From Hyalella azteca (lineage: Eukaryota; Arthropoda; Malacostraca; Amphipoda; Hyalellidae), in the NCBI RefSeq assembly GCF_000764305.2, contig NW_025944986.1, positions 186,001 through 250,000 on the forward strand: a stretch of DNA of 64,000 bases, written 5' to 3'. A model generated the notes under the pieces. It worked only from the letters and a program-made list of their open reading frames with translations, searched no databases and was not told the DNA's origin. Within the stretch, counting starts at the first letter, position 1, and each line of letters starts with the position of its first letter. The position numbers and the translations under genes are program-made. Shown piece after piece: positions 12,671 through 25,900 of the stretch.

Positions 12671-13573
12671 GCTTATATGTTAGGCGTTTGCACGAAGGTA
12701 TCGATAGTAGCACAGAGTTCAGAGACAGGGATCGAATAATCAATTATTACAAGCTGTCATTTGCTGACAGTTTTGACCGTTGCATCGGGATTTATATAGA
12801 TGGGGTTATCGAAGAACGGCGGCAAGCGTACATGAGCGGAGGCATTTATTGCTCACCATATTGACCTATTCTGGACGGTGTTAATCATTTCTGATGGTGG
12901 ACTTAGATCGATCCAATTATTGATTGCAGAACACGATCGTTTCCTTTCAGCTGACGTGTTCATTCACAAGGAAGTTGTCATTAAATGTACGTCTATTTTA
13001 TAACCAGCTAAACTGGAAAGGAAATAAAAACTCATATTTTTTTAAACAAGTAATATAAAACCAACATGCAATATATAGTGAAGAAAAATACGAGTATAAA
13101 ACAGTACATTAATCGAGGCCACATGAAGCGTACACAGCCACGTCTCTCCTTTAGTATCGCTAGAATGCACTGAATCCTTCAATACAGCAAGATGGGCAGC
13201 ACAAGTGACCGCTTTGAAGTAAATCTGACAATCATGAAGCGACTTAAACTCTCAATGAAAGTAAAACACAGCAATTATGTTCCTTTACCAGTCGATGCCA
13301 GTCTACATCTCAAAACTAAAACATGCACATAATAGTTAAAAGGTGATAATAATTCATGTAGTAATAAAAGGCAACATATGATTTGATTCGTTTCGACACG
13401 TGACAGCTGTAGCTAAGGATAACGGCTGTTCAGTGTTCAAGTCTAACCTTGTACCAATAAGCTAGAAAAAGTTTTACTCAATCGCTCATATCGATCCCAA
13501 TAATAGAAAAACATAAAAGATCTTGCGATAAACCTAGATAGCAAGGTCATTGTTTCCACTCACATAAAAATTG

Positions 13574-13579
13574 TTTATT
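13574..13579 (-). terminator. Candidate poly(A) signal AATAAA for the dipeptidase gene
   Basis: AATAAA on the minus strand lies about 346 nt after the stop codon. It is the first canonical hexamer I noted; cleavage site evidence is absent. Confidence 0.35.
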
Positions 13580-13690
13580 CCTCTATTCAACACGATTCAT
13601 ATAAACGATGCACAAACCAACCACAAGGAACAACCAGGTACTAGGTTTCAAGTTTTGACTCGCGTAGAAAGTGCGATCGAATATCAGGCT

Positions 13691-13900
13691 ACCAGCTAGG
13701 ACAAGAAATGGACGAAGGGACAAGACGCATTTGATTTATGCAGCAATGTCGCTACGACGAAGAGACTGCGGGAAATGCGAGGCAACGGGGCAGGAACCAG
13801 CTCGGACAAGAAATGGACGAAGGGACAAGACGCATTTGATTTATGCAGCAATGTCCCTACGACGAAGAGACTGCTGGACGTGCGAGGCAACGGGGCAGAA
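13691..13900. repeat. 105-bp tandem duplication in the dipeptidase 3' UTR
   Basis: Two copies (13691-13795 and 13796-13900) of a moderately GC-rich unit beginning ACCAGCT.GGACAAGAAATG differ at only a few positions. The array starts 25 bp beyond the stop codon in gene orientation, so it is transcribed if the poly(A) signal at 13574 is used. Open frames across it are repeat by-products. Confidence 0.85.
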
Positions 13901-13924
13901 AGACGTGGTGGTCAGGACTACGGC

Positions 13925-13969
13925 TCAGAGCTGCCCGACCTCGTGCAGATACGCCGCTAGCAGCTTCGT
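13925..13969 (-). CDS. CNDP2: CNDP2-like exon 11 (terminal coding exon)
   Basis: After a TTCGTTGCAG acceptor the exon reads [14 protein letters not shown] and a TGA stop, equivalent to the TKMLAAYLYEVSQL end of mammalian CNDP2. It is residues 466-479. Confidence 0.93.
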   Translation of the reverse strand, partial: TKLLAAYLHEVGQL

Positions 13970-16900
13970 CTGCAACGAATCAACAAAATTTTTACACATT
14001 TTCTACCTCATTTTAGTCATAAATTTAATAAACTAAATTTTGCCCCATGGTTTTCCTGCCATAAAATAGAGTTGCTCGGTGGCATAATAGTATTGTGCAG
14101 CGTGAAAGCAAATATTGTTATTAGGATACTACTATTATTATTATTATTATTATAATATAATATTAGGATATTATTATTAAGAGGTTATTATTCTACGAAG
14201 CATTTTGTGTCTGCAAACTCATTTCGTGTCCACGGACTCATTTCGTGTCCACGGACTCATTTCGTGTCCACGGACTCGTTTCGTGTGTACAAACTCATTT
14301 CGTGTCTACAACTCGTTTCGTGTCTACAAACTCATTTCGTGTCTACGAACTCATTTCGTGTCTACAAACTCATTTCGTGTCTACGAACTCATTTCGTGTC
14401 TACAAACTCATTTCGTGTCTACGAACTCATTTCGTGTCTACGAACTCATTTCGTGTCCACGAACTCATTTCGTGTCTACAAACTCATTTCGTGTCTACGA
14501 ACTCATTTCGTGTCTACAAACTCATTTCGTGTCTACGAACTCATTTCGTGTCTACGAACTCATTTCGTGTCCACGAACTCATTTCATGTCTACGAACTCA
14601 TTTCGTGTCTACGAACTCATTTCGTGTCTACGAACTCATTTCGTGTCTACGAACTCATTTCGTGTCTACGAACTCATTTCGTGTCTACGAACTCATTTTG
14701 TGTCTACAACTCATTTCGTGTCTACAACTCATTTCGTGTCTACAACTCATTTCGTGTCTACAACTCATTTCGTGTCTACAACTCATTTCGTGTCCACGGA
14801 CTCGTTTCGTGTCTACAAACTCTTGACTGAACGGAATGACATGAAAGTAAAACTTGTCTATGTACAGCACCCGCTCCTATCACGAGCATAATTCATAAAT
14901 ACAATCAATTCTTCGCAGTAACTTATATGCCCAGCTTCTTAATAACATGTTCTGTATTTCTTAATAGCAGATCCATGTTCAAAACGAGTTATAATTGCAG
15001 TACCAATTACAGTATTACTACATACAGGTAAACCAACCTAACAATGATACTTGACTGACAATTGCATGCTGATCGCAAAATAAATTTACAAACCTACGGC
15101 AAAATAAATTTACTAACAATCAAACGTAATTGATATTGCCATTTTTCAAGTGTCGATGAAATTAAATATTCCTCAGCAAATCGCCACAAATAAGACTGGG
15201 CTTTTTTCATTCGTTGCTGCCGCATGCACAGACATCCAATCAAAAGCCCTTTTACGGAATTGTTTTGTAACTAAAATTTATCACTAATTAAGCAAGGAAA
15301 ATCTACACACCCCTTCAATATAGTTAGTCCTGTTGATCTTCTCGTTTTGGGAGTGGGCACCATCGTCGCAGGCGCCCATGGGCAGCAGCAGCACGTTCTT
15401 GCCAGTCACCTCCTGTACGAGTGCGACAAGACATTAGGCAGGTCCGTATGACAGGCTAAACCTGTATATATTGTTTGAATTATATCAGATTTGGATGAAT
15501 TTGTCCGTTTAAAGATTCACCAACAATTATGAATATTGTCAGGTAATGTTTATATCACACAACATGAACAGTATCAAATGGTAAACTTTTTCATTCTTCC
15601 AGTAAATATGGTTCTCTCAGGAAACTGAAAGTATAGTCAATATTTCATCCAATTATATAATGATTATATATGGATGTAATGATTTCGAGGCGAGAGAGGA
15701 CAATCTTAACACTTAGGGTCGTAATGCGCTTACCGCAAGTCGTCGTTGACCGCCAAACTGTAATATAGAGAAATAGTGCAGTACTTACCTCCATCATTAC
15801 ATCCGCATCGTCTTGAGGCGATAATGTGACCATGTTACCGTATCAACAAGAAATTTATCCAGACTGACGTAAGTCGTCCTTTAAACAACGAACTAGCGAT
15901 TAAAAGAAGACGATAACTATTTTCCCAAGAGCAAGACGATCAAATCAAAACAAGACGATAGAAAACCAATTAAATTTGCTACAAACTTAGGTTCAATATA
16001 CAGATCCTAGAGCCTCCACCAATCAACTAGTGCGGGCAAGGATCATCAAGCGTGCACAGTACACCGTCGGTACCTGGAGTGTGATGGTGATGGGTATAGA
16101 GCCTCCTTCTCGTGTCATGTCAGGCCGTTGGCCGTACACTGTGAAGGTGGCCGCCGCTGCGGCGGTGAACTGAGGGTGACGCGTGTCGGACACCCACGCG
16201 GGCGCGCTACCTTCATTCTCCCTCACCTTTATTCGTCAGGATAACGCAATGTGTGTGAAAAATGCTTCGAGGATTGGAGGGAAAGGCCGATTTCGATTGT
16301 TGTGTGGTGAAAGTTGGATGGTCAACAAATATCCTAATGATGGGACCTTTATTCGTCAGGATAACGCAACGTGTGAAAATTGCTTAGAGGATTGGAGGGG
16401 AAGGCAAGTGGAGTGTAAATATCCGATTTCGATTGTTGTGTGGTGGAAGATGTACCGTCAACAAATATTCAGAAGAGGGAGTGGAAGAACGAGAATCGAA
16501 AAGAAATGCCTAATGAAGGAGAGAAAAGTTCACGAGCAATTTAGATTTAAAGAAATTTATGCAAGCCGTGGAATGGAATTTCAAGTCTACTTCGCGATAA
16601 GGATACAGCCAAGTGAATCAATCGCCCGGTAAATGAGATAAAACCAAGGAATGCTATCACTGTAGCCATACCATATTAGAGAAAACAGACATGTATAGAT
16701 GGATTTGCACAATTTTTTTCCACGAGAGAAGTAGAAGTCAACCGCAATGGCTCCATAAGAACCGAAGTAGCGAAAGGAGAAATTGGCACAGTGGATTCAA
16801 ACACTACGCTTTTGCAGTCAGATTCTAGGATAGGGAAGGAGCAGCTATGGGTAATGAGACTATGGGATTCGACAACAGTCAATTAAATAAGAAGCCAAAA

Positions 16901-19900
16901 TATAAAACCATTTTGGAAAGCGACAGAGAAGAATTTGGGCACATTCATGCAAAACTGAGCATGCAGAGCACGAGATCCACTAGGTTCGTAGATGCGTCGT
17001 GTTTAGTTGACCTCTTGTTACTTACCAGACAATTTATGACTGGAATAAGGTGAGTACCACAAATCCGAGACTCCTGTATTGATCACAGTCAAGAATGAAG
17101 GACAATTTCACGCCGCTACTCTCTAAATATTCATGTTCTCTTTGTAGGTTACGACTGGAATAAGGTGAATACCACAAGTCCGGGACTGCTGCATTAATAA
17201 TAGTGAAGACAATTACAAGCCGCTACTCTCTAAATATCAATGTTCTCGTTGTAGGACCTGAAGCACAAGCGTGATGGGTATGGAGCCACCCTCCCGCTAC
17301 CTACCACAAATCCGAGACTCCTGTATTGATCACAGTCAAGAATGAAGGACAATTTCACGCATAATAATGTTCTCGTTGTACGACCTGAAGCACAAGCGTG
17401 ATGGGTATGGAGCCACCTTCCCGCGTCATGTCAGGGGTAGTCTTGTAGACCGCCTCGGTGGCGCGGCGACCAGCCTCGTAGTTAGGATGGTCCTGGTCTG
17501 ACACCCAGCACTTGCCGCCGTGGTACATCGAAGTCTGTGCCACAACCACCGCAACACAAATATTTTAATGCTATGCCAGCCATAACGACTGATGAAATTG
17601 ATATCGTTGAATGCGTAGATAAATGATTAAATTTTTGTAGGAGTACATAACGAAAGCCGCTTAACAAAGAGATGTAAATTAGTTTGAAATATGTCGAAGG
17701 AAAAATTTAATGCTTGTATTGTCATTTATCTTCGACGCCATCTAACTATAATAGGTAGCCTTTACGCCACTGATTAGTTTACAGTTTATAATGAAATAAT
17801 ATTTTTGTGTAACAATTCGTATCGGGCCGGAGAAAAGCACGGGGAAAATATCGTCGAGGGATTTCATTAATTAGAGACGAAAGAAAAAACACGGGGCGTG
17901 AATTCACGTTAAAAAAATCCAGCTGAAGTGGGTGAAACCTGAAACTCGGGAACTGTGAAAAAGATGTGATAGAAAATAGAGCTTAAATAATAGAAGAAAA
18001 ATTAGCAAAACAAAGACCTTACAGGTAACCGATCGTAGAGACAAAAAAAAAAAAAAAAAAAAAAAACGAAAAACGAGGTACTCGTACAAAAAAAGAAAAC
18101 CGATTCAACACACTAGAAGACACGGAAAACCGGACCGATGTCTTTTGAAAAGATACATCACGACCTCAACAGACAAATCTTTATTTACAGAACGAAGGCA
18201 GCTAATTAGAGGAGGAAGGAATAATTGCGGCGCCAGTAAAGGTTACTCGAAGTCTGCCGAACATAGAACACAGATCAACGAAACTGCCAGAAAGCTTGAC
18301 GCGAGAGCTCAACAGCCAGACACCAGTAGTAGTAGGGGAGAGATTTTTAGCGCTTCATATCAGCTTCGTCTATTACGCGCTGAAGGTACAATATACAGTT
18401 TTGCAGGGTCAGGTTTCTTCGTTGGTCTCAGGCTCGCAGCCTGATTCATCTGGTCTTGGGTTTAGACTTCTTTACTTCTGAGGCGAAACACCGTAACACT
18501 CCGGAAAGTAAGCAGATAAGATTACGTTTTGCATCTGCGGAATTGTGAAGGCGCGATCAACCGAATACAGCATTGAATGCAATGCAACAAGTGATGAAAA
18601 TGACAATCGCCGGAGAAGCGGTACGGATGCTTATTTCGTCCGACGCGCCGGAATTGAACTCACCTCAAAAGCAGCACCAGAGTATGAGATTGCGGACCTT
18701 CCTTTACCGACATCTGGATACCATAAATCGGAAGGGCCTAGTTGGCCGTTGGACTGGTAATAGTACAGTAATGAACGATCATGATGAACACAAAAAAGCG
18801 CTATTAAAGATCAAATGAAACGTGAAAATGACGATGACGGAGTCGTGTCCAACAAGACTGTCGTGCGGATCACGAGTTAGCCGGGGACCTGGAAGGTGAT
18901 GGTGATGGGAATGGAGCAGCCCTCCCTAGTGAAGTCAGGCGACACTCCATAGCAGTCGACGATGGCCCGAGCGCCCGCCTGATAGTTCGGGTCTTGGGGG
19001 GAACACACCCAGTGTCGGCCGCTGTGCAGGCACCCGCTCTGCACCCAACACGCTCAGCCATTTACCACAGGATAGCAAATTTTACCCACACCACTGGCAC
19101 GTGCAAGGAGATTTACCGAGTTTTTAATTTAAATTCAACACTACACAAGTTAGGAGCTCTAGCCTAGACTGTGCACTCTCGCGCGACTCCTCTTCACACA
19201 CTGAAATTTGTGGTCATATCGGAAAAATCTCATCATTTAAAATGTTAAAGAAATCCAGCAAAAATCCATAGAAATGACAGTGTACAAGGCAGATGAAGTA
19301 CCGCCAACCAAATTGCACGATTACAGAAGGAGAGAGCACGTCACAAATTTGGATCATGAATAAAGTGAATTGTAGCAGAGTACCATGGAAATTCAGGGCA
19401 TACTTCAGGAGAGTAAATTAAGACTAAAGCGCCCCAAGAAATATCAAACTAGAGTGCACACTGCACTGCTACCAGAATTATTTGATTTTAAGAAAATTTT
19501 ACTTTACGATAGCATAAAAAGTAAAGCATGCAATTGAAACTAAGAATATTGAAGCAAAAATGATAGAAGTTATAGCGACGTGATACAATATAGATCTATT
19601 TCCATGTGAAGTTTCAAGCTGTCAATAAAATATGTCCATCTCAACTTTGAGGAGAAAATAAAACCAACATAATGTGAAAACTATGACCTCAAATCAACTC
19701 CAACAGAAAGAAGAAAGGGGCTTGCATCAAAATAGTCTTCCCTGTGTTTCAAAATTTGGCTTTTATTAATCTATTAATCTGCAGTTATAATTCAGAAAAA
19801 ACACGATATGCTGCTAAAATTGCTATATTTTGTGCTCTTATTTTAGTGTGAAACTTTCGCAGGCAGAGTTTTCAAAAACCATTCAATACGCGCGGCAACT

Positions 19901-22900
19901 CGATTCAAAACTCATAACCCTTCACTAGGCGCGGTAACTCAACTAGTGTCGAACGATGATCAAAGAAGCTCTTCTACTGACAAAAAAAAAAAAAAATATT
20001 AGAATTTTAGAGTATATTTGGGTTTCAAAAGTTGGAGTTACATATCACAGCGGTAAATTATTTACAATAAGTTGTATTAGAATCTTGAATGCAACGTGTT
20101 GTTTTATTTTTAACTCTATAGTGGCCGCGTGGATAACATAGTAATCCGCGCTTACGAAAATCGACCTTAACGAAAGCGAACGAAAAGGTGACCAATTTGG
20201 TCATAAATCAATACTAACCTTTATAATATGTTACGTTAGTTGTTCTGTTCTTCTTTGCATTGCTATGATCGTAAAGAAAGGAACCGTATTGCTCGTCGGC
20301 ACTTCTGATCATCAGGCGTGCAAGAACCAGGTTAGGGAAGGTGTAAGTTGGGTCGTAAAGTTGATAAGAAATTATTTCAAGAGATCATCAGTAAAAAGTG
20401 CGCGCGAGAACAAACCGCAAACAAAATCTGCAGCAGAACAATGGTCGGTAGCCACAATATAGGCATATATTATGAGCTCTTTCAACGAGACACCAACACA
20501 AGCAATAGCTGACAAAACGTATACTGAATACTTTCTTTTGATTTTATAAGCAAGGCCGACTTACGACCGAAAGCACGCAGTGTACGGTAAAATAAATACT
20601 CAGTACTCACTGCAGTGAGTAACAGAGCGCATTTTCTCGTCGGCGAAAACGTGAAGTCACGGACAGACGGACGGTCAGACAGACGGAGATGAAGAGCATA
20701 ATAGGGCATTTTTTCAATAAATGAGAAAATGCGCTAAAAATGGCCGCATAAGACATCATAACACAGCATACACTGCAGTTATGAGTCGTAGTTGTTGTCA
20801 TGATTCAGCTTCACCCTAGTGACGCAACAACAACTACCACAACTACAGTATTACCAAAGGATATATTTTGAGGCATCTATTATATATACAAAGGATTTAT
20901 TTTCAGGCATCTAAAGGGGACAGCCTCAGTAATAATTTCACAAATAAATTTCAAGGTCTAAACTTGATAGATTCCAATATCAGTACCAAGTTGCTGTACC
21001 ATTCCAGAAGCTAAATTGAGGAACTGGACTAACGTTTGATGGCAGACCAATCAATTTACATCGAACCAACACGGCAGAAGCAATTATTTCATCTTCAAAT
21101 TGAAAATATCAATGACAAGAAGATTGCAAATTGCAATCAGGACCAGGGTGTAAGGCTTCAATAACGAAACACTTCCATGGACACGAAAAAAACCGTCACG
21201 ATAGAAGAGGGAAACAAGTTGCTCAAGAAAGAAAAAGATGTTAATAGAGATTAAGATTTAGTGTTGATACCGTATTAAATAAGTTACTCAATAGTATGAA
21301 CGGCATTTTAAATTCATAGATAGATATTCCTAGAATAAAATATATTTGAAATTTCATTCCGGATTTATTATGAAGCATCATTATTGAACGCATTCTAATT
21401 AATTAGTCTTCTGTGTAGCATTGGAAGAAGCAAAAATGCGTAAAAGTAATGCAATAATCCCATATTAGGTCATTGTTAAATCTTACTCACAATTAATTTG
21501 TTAATAAATATATTTGAATACACAGCTTAATGAATATATTGTACATGGATTTATGCACCAAACACTCACAGGAATGTATGGGTCATATGATCCAAATAGT
21601 GACATTTTCTGTACATGGCACCGATACGTGTTTAGAACGAGCTGGTCACTTTAAATGTGATTGGCCAAACAGAGCAGAAATTAAAAAAAGTTGATACATA
21701 TACACTTTTTAAATCGTGTTTTGACTTCAGAATTAATTGACTAAACGGCACTGGATAAAAGATTTAGTTATAAATTTTCAATTTCAAATTAATACTAAAA
21801 TAGAAGGCACTTAGATCATAAGTCAGACTATCTGTTTTATGTACCGTACATCTCATCTTCATTCAGTTATTTATTTCAAATTTCATTGTCAGGTTGAATC
21901 AGCTGAAAATGTATTTAGTCTTTCGTCATTCAAGTAGTAATATTCTCATAATGTCCCTAATTTAAAAAATCTTGAAGTTAGCGTTTGATAAAAATCACAT
22001 ATTCACATGATAATTAAACATATTTCGAATAACTAACTAGCATATGTTGCCGTTCCCTGGTCTTATCCTAGTCTGGCTAATAGCTATAGAGTCGGAACTG
22101 TTACGAATCAATTATTTTCAACATATTAATAATTGCCTGATTGGAATATATTACCTATGTTAATAATAAATGCCTCATTAGAAGTAAAATGAATGTCCAA
22201 ATGAAATTATAGTCAATCAATGGATGGTACTGTACTGCCACGAAGAACATAGTCGTATAGAGTGTCCTCATTAAATATAAATTATATACTATTTTCATGA
22301 CAGTCTCTCACCTTCATGGTGTTGGGACTGCCACGCTTGGCCCACAGCTGCTCCATGTAGTCAACGACGCACTTGGTGACGTGTTCAGGGGTCTGGTCGG
22401 GCACGATACGGATGCTGAACTTGCCCACGACGCGGCGCGGGATGACAGTCTTGGCACCGGGCTCACTGAACGCGCCCTCCACGCCGTGGATAGAGAGAGA
22501 GGGGAACCTCCAGCGAGCCATCAGCGTCTTCATCTGCACACGGGGGGTAGAGTGTGAGTGAGGGGTGTAGAGTGTGAGAGAGGGGTGTAGAGTGTGAGTG
22601 AGGGGGGTAGAGTGTAAGAGTGTGAGTGAGGGGTGTAGAGTGAGTGAGGGGTGTAGAGTGTGAGTGAGGGGTGTAGAGTGTGAGTGAGGGGTGTAGAATG
22701 TGAGTGAGGGGAGTAGAGTGTGAGTGAGGGGGGTAGAGTGTAAGTGAGGGGTGTAGAGTGTGAATGAGGGGTGTAGAGTGTGAGTGAGGGGAGTAGAGTG
22801 TGAGTGAGGGGGGTAGAGTGTGAGTGAGGGGGTAGAGCATCGTGTGAGCATGGGGTGTGAGCAGAGCGTCATGTGAGCATGGGGTGTGAGCAGAGCAGCG

Positions 22901-25900
22901 CGTGAGCATGGGGTGTGAGCAGAGCAGCGCGTGAGCATGGGGTGTGAGCAGAACAGCGCGTGAGCATGGGGTGTGAGCAGAGCATCATGTGAGCATGGGG
23001 TGTGAGCAGAGCAGCGCGTGAGCATGGGGTGTGAGCAGAACAGCGTGTGAGCATGAGGTGTGAGCAGAGCAGCGTGTGAGCATGAGGTGTGAGCAGAGCA
23101 GCGTGTGAGCATGGGGTGTGAGCAGAGCAGCGAAGTGAGCATGGGGTGTGAGCAGAACAGCACGTGCGCATGGGGTGTGAGCAGAACAGCGCGTGCGCAT
23201 GGAAGGTGAGTAGAGCAGCGCGTGAGCAGAGTTATTTCAAGCTAGACGAGTTAAGAACCTTATCCTTGTGGTCAACAAGTCTCGCAGCGCCGATATCGTT
23301 CCTGTAGTCCTCAACGTCAAAGTCGATATCTTTGTAGAGCCCTTCTTCCTCTGGTGTTACAGGGGCAACCTGATCCATAATCCCTGCAAATTATACAACA
23401 CTTAAATACCGTAATATTTAATAACTTAAAGAGTAATTAAAACTAGTATAAATGGTTCATCAGGCGGGCATTGAGAAAGGTTCTTAATCGCAGGTGGCAG
23501 GAGAGAAACGAGTCAGAGTTGAGGCAGATGATTGGTAGCATGAATTGTTCAATAGGTACTGATGAGATCACATATTAATTTGTTAAAAACATGCTTAACA
23601 CCCATAGAACTTGAAAGTACTCATGTTGAAGACGGGAACACATTGAAAAATAGCAGAGGTTGAAATTTAGTTGGTCAGTAACTTCTAGGCAGAAGATATA
23701 GCTACAAATTTTGAGAGCTAAATTCACAATGAAATTCAAGGCTGAGCAAAAAAAGCCAGGTTACGATAAAGTCACTAGAGAAACACCCAGCAAGTAAAAG
23801 TTGTACCTGGAATAAGAATTTTTCCTTTGGCATCGACAAGTTGGCTCATCATGTACATGAGGTCGACCATCGCCTCGTGGACAGTGCCGCCGAACACCCC
23901 AGAGTGCAGGTCCTTGGAGCAGCACTCGATCTGCACGTGGCAATTTAGTGTTACAGTCGGTGCTTAAGAGTTCCTTGCAGCTGATACCTTGTTTTAAGGA
24001 CAAAACAAAAAATAACCCTCAGAGATACGACCGGTTTTTGTTCTTTTGGCCTGACTGACCCATTTAGAACAAGCACAATTATCTGAAATTTTGATGGCAA
24101 AGTTTGTTTCCACATTATCACATTCCTAAAAAATGCATCCGCATGCAAAAACTCATTTCTTTCAGACATCAGCTACTTTTAAGTTTGCTAAGTAAACAAT
24201 ATAACTTAGATTTATCCTGCGAAATAATTTCTATGGTTTCCAAGTAATATGCCTTATTGCAGGCAAGAAGAAATATTTTCAGTTTCGTGACTGTTGATCC
24301 AAAAGCATACAAGTTTAAGCAAAAACTTCGATGTATTTAATGGTGGACTCAGGATTTTGACGTGGTGACGAGGCTGACAGACTGTCAAATGTCAATGCAC
24401 AATAAACTAGCCAAATATGGCACGCGAGTCTGCCATTTTGTTACTCAAAGTTCAATTAATTATTATATCATTTACATGTTCCTCATACATTGTAACGAAA
24501 AACCATTCATTAAAAGTAAATAAGTATTCTGCCCCATAATACACTTATTTTTTGAATGTCTTTTTAGTTTTACTTCACAGAAGAAATAGCAGATCCCCCG
24601 TAGACCATAAGTGAGGCAGGGCTTTTTCTTGCCCAGCCAGTAGTTGTCTGAGATGCAAACAAAGTCCGTGCCGGCCAGGAACTTGTCCTTCTCTGCCACT
24701 AGAAGCTCTTCTAGTCCCTCTGAGCCAGACTCTTCCATGCCTTCCAGCACGAACTGTAAAGGTAGCGTATCAATAACAATCAACGATAAGCGCATAACAC
24801 AATCGCTGCTCAGCATGTTGAAGCAGAAATGAAAAACAATAATATGCCTTGGCAACACTAACAAGGGTAACTCATTTTCGAAAACTGGTTCACAGAAAAG
24901 CATCAATGTTGATGCTAGTATCAGATTACAATATAAGCAGGCTGGTTAAGGTTTTAGTGTGGTTCTGGTATTCGTAGCAATTACACAGTCAAAATATTAC
25001 TAACTTTGATGAGAAATTTTCGCAACAAAATGCAAGGTAGGATATTCGTAGTTCACAACATACATCATTTTTAAATATTCAAGATACCAGCATTCAGAAG
25101 AGTGAATTTTCTACGTTAGGACTCGAGAAAAAGACGAGATTGGCAATAAGAAGATAAAATACTAAATTACTAGCTAACAGGGAAATAGCTCTTTAGATTC
25201 TTCAGTAAAAACATTCAACTAAGTAACACTTTATGCAAATTGACGGTCTCGTCTGCAAGGACTCACAACTGTAACATGATGGGTTGTAGTAAAGCATTTA
25301 CTTTGATATTAATAGGCAGTGTAGCTCCGGTCTTCTGGAAGGCTTCGATGGCGTGCACCCAGCCAATGACGGGACCCTTGTCGTCCGTGGAGCCGCGGCC
25401 GTAAAGCTTCCCGTCCTTCTCTATGAGCTCGAAGGGCTCGGTGTCCCAGCCATCCTCCTGGTGGAGTATGAAGAACCAATATACACGAGTTTGTAATCAG
25501 CTACCAAAAAATTAAGAATATAGAGTAGTAGTAAGTTTCTTCATCTTGATGCCGGCAAAGCTTTTATGTTTAATACTAACAAACGAGTGTGAAATTCGGT
25601 GAAAAAATTTTCTTACAATACTGAAGAAATATTTCTGGACTTGAACGGGAAGTATTTCACACGAACTCGTCTTCAAGTGGAAGATGATACAAAAATTGAT
25701 GCTTCAGTTGAATGCACAGTCCCTTCTTAACTATAAACGAGTTAAAAAGTGTACGAGTTATTTTGGTAAGAATTAAAAGCTTCATTGAAAAAATAAATAA
25801 GGTACTTCAATTAAAAGATGGAGCAGATGTCAAGTAAATCATTTTCGACCATGATTATACCATAAAACTTTATATTTTCCCAGAATGCCACATTTTTAAT

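Larger units (their letters stand above)
2760..13570. other. Gene-free region between FABP and the dipeptidase gene
   Basis: No protein-coding exon was recognised on either strand over about 10.8 kb. It holds degenerate tandem repeats at about 4560-4890 and 5688-5852, a hAT-like MITE at 7644-7959, a SINE tail with an ATT microsatellite at 8411-8551, a LINE 3' end at 11205-11640 and a tRNA-SINE at 12405-12670. A stretch rich in CCACAGC/CAGCAG motifs at 11800-12000 has no identity I can give. Open frames here are short and unsupported. Confidence 0.6.

Noticed and set aside
13671..14036. A 121-codon forward frame
   Set aside because: It is antisense to the CNDP2 stop codon and 3' UTR and contains the 105-bp duplication.
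14205..14891. Overlapping 228-, 207- and 193-codon frames
   Set aside because: All three forward frames are open because the 18-bp repeat unit lacks stops; the proteins are low-complexity repeats ([12 protein letters not shown]).
16183..16632. A 149-codon forward frame next to exon 9c
   Set aside because: It runs antisense to exon 9c and through a tandem duplication; no recognisable protein and no splice or promoter support.
20265..20462. A 65-codon forward frame in the intron between exons 8 and 9a
   Set aside because: Short, no family resemblance, and no neighbouring exon.
22282..23163. A 293-codon minus-strand frame
   Set aside because: Only its last third is the real CNDP2 exon 8; the rest is read-through of two minisatellites in intron 7, with a clean acceptor marking the border.
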